From assembly GCA_037576195.1 (NCBI GenBank), contig CM075104.1, positions 19,236,211 through 19,300,210 of the forward strand: a DNA stretch of 64,000 bases, in the 5' to 3' direction. Positions 40,001-49,000 of the stretch are shown here, one piece after another (the stretch's first letter is position 1; each line of letters opens with the position of its first letter). The notes under the pieces are model-generated. The model was not told the DNA's origin, did no database searches, and saw only the letters and a list, made by a program, of their open reading frames with translations. Source of the stretch: Phytoseiulus persimilis. Lineage: Eukaryota; Arthropoda; Arachnida; Mesostigmata; Phytoseiidae. Position numbers and translations under genes: made by a program.

Positions 40001-43000
40001 TCGCTTCCACAAACAGATGATGCAGTTATCGTCCCATAGGTAAGCGATCGGCGCAATAAAAATCCCAGGAAATCGAGAGTGGCTCGATCCCTACCCGAGG
40101 CTTCGATCGAGGACTGCGAGTGAGACCTGAACACCTCCCGAAGTCTGGCAAGTCCGAGGAGGTCGAGTTGCGTTGTTCAGTTGAGACCTCCTGGGGCGCA
40201 TCGAGTCCGATGCTCGACTGAGATATTGAGACCGCTGGCACCGAGACTTTTGAGACTCGCATGGACTCTGCTGGGCGCATCGCGCTAATCATCCATCTCT
40301 AGTGTTCTTCAATAAATAAGAACCGATTTCCAGATCCCTGTTTCACAACCAAGGCACGCAATCGTACCTGTTCCTGGACGCGGTGACAGCGCTGCTCACC
40401 GGCTTCGAACGCGTGCTGAGAGAGAACCCTCGGCTTCTTGATAAGAACCTGCGCCACCATCCCGGATCGGTGTACTTCAACGGAACGAAAGGACTCGATT
40501 GCATGGACCAGTCGCGCTACTTCGAGCATGGCAAATTCCTCGCCGGCTTCATGAAAGACGTCAAAATACCTCAGGGCCAATCGGGTCCCGTCGAGTTCCA
40601 CAACAACGGCGAGAGAACGCAGCCGACTATAACAGTCATCCAAGGCTCTCACAAAGGACATGTGCGTCTAGGTACCTGGACCCCGAAGAAAGGACTCATG
40701 CTCGCCGACAAACCGGAAGCCCTGCCGCAAATAAAAGCCCCTGGAGCTATCACACCCGCCAAGGAACTCAGCGTCGGAAGTGTCTTGGTGAGAAACGCCG
40801 TTATCGCGACTTTCTTTTCTGGTGGGATCATGCTCTTCGGCCGGACAAATTGTATCTGGCAGAGTGGTACCGTTCAAAAATTCCGGAAGAGGCTGCACGT
40901 CTAATGCGGAGGGTGGGGGGAGGGGGGGGGAGGAGAGCTCGGAAGGACTCTTCAAAACTCTGGATATTCGTGATGGGGCGGGGCATATCCGTTTTCACGG
41001 GGGCTCCGGACACATCCCGGCAGTTTCGACGAACGCTTGCAGGAAGGGTTGAACGGGGCTATAACGGCCGTATCGGCAGCGAAGGCCTCGATTGCAGTTT
41101 TTCTCGCCGTCGTCTGCTACGGGCGGTCGTTGTGAAAAGTGGCGAAATGAAGTGCAGGGAGAGGAAAAGCAGGCCGTTTTCGAAACGTAGCATGACGGAC
41201 GGGGGGGACGGCAGATCCTGTGACTGGTTCGTGTTTGCGTACAACTGAAGGAGTTTTTTCCTCACGCTGGCTGGGCTTGAGCCTCGGGTGTTGTCGGCTT
41301 CGAGCTCTTGTCATAGGGTCTTTTGTCGCAAGTTAATCAAGCGGGCACATTGTCGTCTGCGTCGACATCGGATATTTGGGGAGAGCGCCGGTCGACAGTC
41401 AGGGACCCGATGCTCGGCACTGGGACACCGACAGCAGGAAGGTTCGGCTAATTGTATTTCGCTTTAATTTCCAGAACGTTCCGTATCTGATGCAACGACA
41501 ACCTGAGGGGGAGTTTTCCGGTTTTGTGCCAGACTTCCTAGAAGCTCTTTCGAACGTGGTTCCGTTTGCCTACAAAATCCAGGCGATCCGACACCGCGAC
41601 TACGGACGTCGTTCTGAGAATGGAACTTGGAGCGGATTGATGGCGGAAGTCGTGAACAAGGTAAGCGAACGGGTTCGACTTTCCTTTCTGCTTCCTCCTC
41701 TCTCACCCTCTCCCCGCTGGTGATCTCCGACGAAGAAGGAAAAAACAGGTCGGCGCAGCAAGATATTGAGCCGAGAGGCGACACGCGAGAAGCGGCCAGA
41801 ATCCGGGAATTGACGCAACGAGGGTGGCAAGTGAAACGACTTGGCAGCTTGAAAACACGTTATGCGGGGAGAAATCTCACGCAAGGAGCGAGTCCCGTGA
41901 GATGTGTCTCACGTGACCTGTCAGAGCTTGTCGAGTTGAAAAAACGGCTCGTCTCCCTCAACTGCATGGAATCCATGGGTAAACGTCCACCGTCTTCGCC
42001 AAAACTTTGCGGCAGCGCTGCGCATAGCTCTACTCTGGTGTTGAAACTTGCGCTCCTCCCGGACCATTACGGAGTCTCTTGTTGGAATGTTGTCGATTCG
42101 ATCAATGTCGTTGAATACCGTTCACGTCACTCCGAGAACCCAAGTCGCAGAGTTCGCTGATTCGTGTTCCATGGTGAAGGGGTTCTCTGGGGGTGCGCGG
42201 ATCGGTTCCTGCGCCGCGAGTCATGTGGTTTGCTTGCTTGATTTCCATAGCTCGATCCGGAATCGTGACGGCAGCTCGTGGGGATTAGAATGAAATCCCC
42301 TGGAACTGACGTCGAGTGTATGCCGTTGGCATCTCTCTCTCTCTCTAATACGCGCACTGAGGCGGCGACTGTCTCGGTTGTTGTGTTTCCGAAGCGGCTT
42401 AATTCGGTCAAAGCCAGTTGTGCGGTTGATCTCGGTCGATAGTCGGTCGACATTCGTCGTCCGTCGCTCGGACTCTCGGTTTGACCGCGGATTTTGAGTT
42501 GCAGTAGCCTCAAGCCGACTTTGTTAGTGGGCTTACAGTGTGGCCCAACCTGCCCCTGCCTCCCGCCCTGGCTCGTCGTCTCCAGGAAACTGGGCTAGAC
42601 GTTTGTGGAAACGTTGCCGGTGGAGAGCATTTTTCAGAAAGAAACATCGCTCCGATTTGTTTGAAATGGCGGAATTCTCGTGCCGCCAGCAGACTCGCCG
42701 AGTGTCGAGGGCACTGGAAGCATGAGATGGCGAACGATACGCAGCGCAGCCCTCCGCTGCGCTCGTCCGCTGTCCTTCCGGCCTTCCGCCCGGAGTGAGT
42801 TGCGTCACGCAGTGCTTCCTCCGTTCTCTACCGAACGAAACCAACCATCCGGCAAAGCCAGACGCATGTACAAGTGAACGACTGGCCGAATAGCTACGAA
42901 TCGTTCCGCGTCTCCTGCTCACTTAGTGGGGCGAAGTAGGCGAGGAAAATTGTGGAGCCCGACGAGTGGCGTTGGGCGACCGCAACACTGCACCGTTCTC

Positions 43001-46000
43001 TCTCCTGCTCGGGGATCTGAGGTCCGTATATAAACATCATGTTCATCACCAGCAAGATGGCTCGCTTCATCAGAATCCTCCCTGACTTCTTCCTCAATAA
43101 TGACTCTCGAAGGTGGCATCGTCAAAGATGACGAGGCATACAAGAGAGCGGAGATCAAGGACGTGGTACTGTGTGGCTCGCTGGTTCGTCGTTTGCCTCG
43201 ACCGATGCTTCGCAGCGTAACGGTGAAACGTTCCACAAAACCGGTATCCCCGGGAACCGATTGAAAGACCGACGTTCCCGCCGGCCGTGGATAAAACCTC
43301 CATCGACTTCAATCCCCCATTCCCTGTCAGAGGCTGGTCGGCGGTGTATGACCAGCGTAAACCGGTTCGTTTCGGCGGGTAATTTTTCGTGATGGACTTC
43401 GCTAGGGGAAGAATACAGGGTACTTCCTGAGGAATCACTCCAGAGTTGACGAGCGCGGAAGTACTTCTCGGATAATTATCTGGCAGAGCCACTACCGAGC
43501 CCGACGCGTGGCTTACTTCAGCTACTTTCGCCACTCAATCGTCCCTGACTCGGCGTCCTTCCTTTCGTTCATTTGCTCGTCCGCCCCTTCCTCGATGCCG
43601 AGGGTGTTTTTGCTGCTGCCGTCGCCGCCGTCGCTGCAGTGTGTACTCTGCACTCAGCTTGCTCTGAAAGGCAGGCCCGAAAGCAAGCACTGGACGTCCG
43701 ACGCATGCAATAAACTACGAGCCAGCAACACGTATGCGCAGTGAGAGCCGGTAGTAAGCTTTCAGGCGTGGACACAGTCACTTTTGCAGATGACGTATTC
43801 GAGTGTGCCATTACAGTTCCCATTCCTCACGTGTAATACATCAATTCTCGTGTGAATGGCCTCTCTGTTTCCACACCGTATGTTCAACCATAAACGAAAT
43901 CAACACTTCAGGGCAGCGTCACCTGTATCCGACAAATTCAGAGCTCCGGAGATTACCGTTTACCCTCTAATTGAAAGGCATACCTGTTTTTTTCTCGCCC
44001 TCCGATAGCCCCCAAGTTTAAATCAGACAAAAAACGATGATTCCAGATGGAAAAGACCTTCGTCTCGAGTGGGATCGATAACAGAATCCTACCAGCATGA
44101 GAGAGAACATTCCTGAAACATAGAATAGAGAAGCTGAACGGAATTCGATTGAATTCCAGAAATTCGAAATCGCAGTCGCGGACATGGCGCTCACGGTGGA
44201 CCGACAGGAAGCCGTGGAATTCACTCAACCGTTCTTCGTCGATGATCTAGCCGCGGTGATGGCTCGCTCAACACCTGCAGGTGAGCAATCTGCGCTTCCT
44301 GTTTGCCTTTCCGCTGAGTCCCGGTCCCCAAGTCCTTCATTCTTGTCTTCGAGGCTTTTCACCTTAGATTTTCTGATTCCTCCAAGCCGGAATCGTTGCC
44401 GACCGCGAACGCCTCTTTTGGCTGCCATCTTTCTCCGCAGGCTGCATCCTGCCTGTCGGTCGGCAATCTCTCCTAGTTTCCGCGCTCCCGCGGCTGGAGC
44501 AGAATTTCGTTAGAGTAAAACCCCGCTGGAAGATTCTTTCTCTCAAGACGAAAATTGCAGGGCGTCCGTCGCTTTCGTTCTTCTTCGTGCGCGTGTTCTC
44601 CTGGCAGCTGTGGCTGTGTATCCTGGCCATCCTGCTGGTGTTCGTCACGTTCACCTACATCCTGAACTACATGTCGCAGACTCGTCTCCGCAACAGCGCT
44701 GAGAAAAATCGTCTCGCGGGTCTTATGTGGTACACGTTTGCGTCACTCTTCGGTCGTTCTCTCGGACCGCACGTCAAGTGAGTCGATTCCAGGAACTTTC
44801 CGGCACCGTTAATTATAGAGCTTCACAAAAATTACTCCCTTGCAATCCATGAATGTATTGCTCGGAGCGAGAGGGCAGTCTGAGCCAAAGAAGAGGGAAG
44901 ATCCTGGGTCTCTCGGCGAATATTTTCCTTCAATCCAGTACCCTGCCACTAACGAACGAAGCCTTGAGGTCGTGGGTCAATATTTTCATTTGTTTGACGT
45001 AGGCGGATTTAGATTCGGTTACGTCGGTTCGTCTTTCTCCTCGTTTCGTCAAAACTGGGGGGAGCTGTCTTTCTTGGAATGTTTCCCTCCGTATCGCCAC
45101 GTATTAATTTCGAGAAGGTGCTCCGTTGATCAAAGTGGCTAGCGAACCGCTCTAGCGGGCATGGCCCCTCTGAAAAGATCTTCTTTCTCGGAGTCTTAAC
45201 GGACCCCGGACCGGGCAATCTATTTGCAAGGAGTTTCTCGATATTCCTCCACCGACCTGGAGCTTTCCCGCCCCGAACTCGCGGGAGCTCTGCTTCCTCC
45301 CTCAAGATTTGAGACGGAGCATGTAATCAGTGCCTCCGATTCATGCAGTTCCGGCGAATCCAAAATTAACATTCCTGTTCTGGAGAGCACAGATGATTTT
45401 ATCGTGTTTAGTCCTCTCGATGAGCGGCCTTCACTCGGAGAACCTAACTTTCACACCAGCCATTGGAGAAAATGGAACGAGTCGGCGATTTCTTGACAAC
45501 TCTTCCGACTCGGTTATGACACCGTTGTTATTGAGTTGTCGGTCCCCTGCTGCGCTTGAACGCTGACAAAACGTTCCGCTCGGTGTTTGATTCAGTGAGT
45601 TACTGCGAGCGTGTAACAGAGAGTTTGAGTGACAGGGCGAGCATTCGAGCACGAGTGGTAACAAGAGAAACTCGATCGTGTTTGTTGTTCCTTCGGCCTC
45701 AGATTTTGGCTCCGGTCGAGTCTGCCAACGCAAACACCACATACAAATATTTGCCAACTTTTTCCGTTGTTTTGTTGGCCGGGGCGGCTCTACGCAGTTT
45801 GCCAACTGGCTTATTGAATTGGCCCCGATACAAATCTCTACGACCCTGCCGACGAATCCGTCGGAGCGGAGCGGCTTGGGAACGCGGCTCCGGTGCCGTT
45901 TCCTTCGCTATCTGGGCACCCCCTCCTTCTCGCCTGAGTTTTGGAGAATCGTTCCCGATGAGGCCTCCCCGGCGACGTTCTGGACGTCACTGACCGGTGG

Positions 46001-49000
46001 AACTCGATGTGGACGGTATTTGAGAGTTTTCAGCTAATTCCCCTCATTTCCGGAAGCAGTGTCGCCGAGAACGTGACTTTGGCTGCGGCAAATTGAAATC
46101 CTCCCTCCAGCCCTGTCGGTCATGCAGATGTATACAATCGCTCGTGTGGGGTCGCTCCGATACTTGTGAGCTCACTAACAAGGGGTTCGCTTACAATTGC
46201 AGCTCGAAAGCCTACAAGCTCCTTCTCTTGTCGTGGTGGCTGTTCCTGGCCGTAATTACGGTGACGTACCTATCGGCGTGCATTGCGTTGCTTCAGGCGG
46301 TTCTCTTCGGCAGTGGGCCAGACGTTTTCAACAGGAACAAATTTGCTCGGGTGAGTAGGTCGCTCCCTCCCTCCTTACCGCCCGACTGCCCAGCCGCCTC
46401 TGAGGAGCGGGTCTGGGTGACTGCGTAAGATGTCTGGCTCGGTCGCGAAATCGTTCGTTCGGTTGCCTGCACGACGATCGACGGTCAGAGTATAGCTCGC
46501 CAGATGATTATACAACAACAACAACAACGACGACGGCGGCGACAGCGACAACATTGAGAACGGCGATGGCGGCCCCAGCGTCGCCAGGACCCGTTGCAAT
46601 GAGCGCAGGCTCGAGTCTCGTGTCAATTCGGGGGTAATGGAGCCCGTAACGATATTATGTACGGGCCTCTCTTAGACCTTCTCAAGTCCTGGCTCTCGGT
46701 TTGTGTTGGTAGCTTGCGGCGGGCGATACGCAGCTGCAGTTAGTGTTTCGCCTTTTTTGCGCCAACAGCTTCGAAGGACTTCCGACTCCTAAAAACCAGG
46801 GGAATTTTATGTTAAATGGAGGGAAGTGGCGGATGGAGAAGACGCCTGCAATGACGCGTCGCATACGAGTGCATCGTTAGCTTTCTGGGGGGGTCGCGTA
46901 AGTGGCTCAGTAGGTGGGGAGCTCTTCCGAAGAACGAAACGCCCGAGAAATATGAGAAAAACAAAAGGAGTATAGCAGGCAAGACGAGGATATGACGAAG
47001 GATGGGGAATAAACAACGTGCTCCGAGGAGTTCGCTGAGCTCGAAGAGTTCCCGGAAGCGCATGACGGGGCGAGGAGAAGTTCCCCGTTTCTCTGAAATA
47101 GCTTCATCCCGAATGCGGGACGGAATGACCTCCTTCCGAGACTGACGTCGCGCTCGAGCCCCCATGCGACGGCAGTAGGGGCCCCCTCAAAAACGACGAC
47201 AGACCCCCAGGATCGGTTCCTGACGCTCGTTGTTATTCTGTCTGAACACAGCGTTCGTCTCGGAACAAACTGCGGCTGGGCTAACGTGTTTCTTATGTTT
47301 TTCGCTCTCTCTTTCTTGTTTCATGCGATTCTGCTGCTTTTCAACGGCCGTGCTCATGTATAATAACAGGATGCCGCAGACGGAGTTGTCGACGTCGGAT
47401 ACATGCGGTACGATGCTGTCGAGAAGATGATCAAGGTAAGCGAGCAGTCAGACATGCAGGAGAGGGGGAAGATCGTGGTGAAGAAGAGGCAACAGAGTGG
47501 CAACAAAGTGGGCAAACGGTCCGGAGAGTATGATAAGGAGGAACAGGAGCAGGAGGAGTCGTTGCTGCAACGAGATGAGATGAGCAGCCTGATGGGAATC
47601 AGACAAACGATGGATCCCCGTGAGAAAGCTCCATGTGCTCTTTGACGGCGCACAGCCTCAAACGGCGTAGGGGTGGGCGATGGAGGAGGGGAGAGGCTGG
47701 TCAACATCACAACTTCCCTCCGATGGCCGCATCCACATCTTACGTCCTGGTGATCCACGCATTTCTCCTCTCCTGATTCGCCGCACGTGGAACTGAAACG
47801 CTCTCATGGAGCGTCGCATGTCCACTCTGTCCTCCGGAACCCAGCGCAATCATCGTATAAATTGGAGGCTCCTCTGCTCTCGGGGAGAGTCCATCGAACT
47901 GCGGGCCCTTGATTGCTTCTCATCGAGTAACCGGTGTACGTTTATCTTTCCGCCTCATCAGAACCAGGGCGACAACCAGCTTTCCCAGTATTCACAGCTC
48001 TTGAACTCCTCGCGCGCTCGTGTGATGTCTTCAGTCGCTGAAGGCATTCGCAACGTGGGTCCGAACTTCGCTTTTCTCGGTAAGTAGTTGCGTAAATCGC
48101 GCATACTGCGGTCAGCTCGGAGCGAACGCGGTGCTGATGGCGTCAGTGGAGGTCGCCTTCAACCGCGACGACTTCATTTGGGGTGTATTAGATGGGCGAA
48201 GAATGAGTCGGGAGCTGACAAGCTAAGTGGCCCTCGGACGGGAAGTTTTTTGCTGGCTACTAAGCTTCCGTCGGGCGGCTCGGTAACCGACCCACCAACT
48301 GAGTGGGCCTGTGGGGTGGTAACGGAGGCAGGAGAAGACAGTTGCGAATAATGAACGAATAACATCATTGCGATGAAGTTCATTCCATCCTCTTTTTTCA
48401 GGGCTCAAGTCGCAAGTTGACTCGTATAATCAGAACGATTGCGCCGTTAGATCCTACACCCTCATCCCGCAGTTTGCCCAGTACGCTATCGTCATGCCAA
48501 AGATGTCACCCTATCGAGATATGTTCAACCAGGGTATCGAAAAACTGCGCGAATCAGGTGAGTTCCGACGCGATTTTTCGTTATCAGCACGATTCTCGCG
48601 AAATCAGCGCCTACGTGGAGTCATGCTTCTTCGCCTCTCATGTCGAGCCCTGTGACATCGCGGCAGTCGCGTGGAGTTCCGAATGCGGAGCCGAAGCTTG
48701 GGTCTTGCCACCGATTTGGCGTCGAAACCTGGGTCCGAGAACTCGGATAATAGTATTGCGTGTTGCTCTTATGCCCCGGGTTCTCTAACCGCCAGGAAGG
48801 TATTTTCATCTCGAATCTCTCGCTCTCCTCGCTGAACGAGCCCCACAAGCGACTGAAGCACCACTTGTAACCCCGAAGAAAGCGTGCTTGAGGGCTGAGA
48901 ACAGAAACCGGAGAACTCGGGGTGGAGGAATGCTACGCGCTCCACGAGTGAAACGTTTTTCCCTCCGAGATTCGATCATTGCCATTGTCTCATTTTTCCA

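Noticed and set aside
40308-40314. AATAAA just before exon 6
   Set aside because: It lies inside intron 5 and the reading frame clearly continues through exons 6-16.
40499-41248. Long plus-strand open frame (249 codons) overlapping exon 6
   Set aside because: It is a shifted-frame shadow of exon 6, whose true frame matches the end of the iGluR ATD, and it then runs into intron 6.
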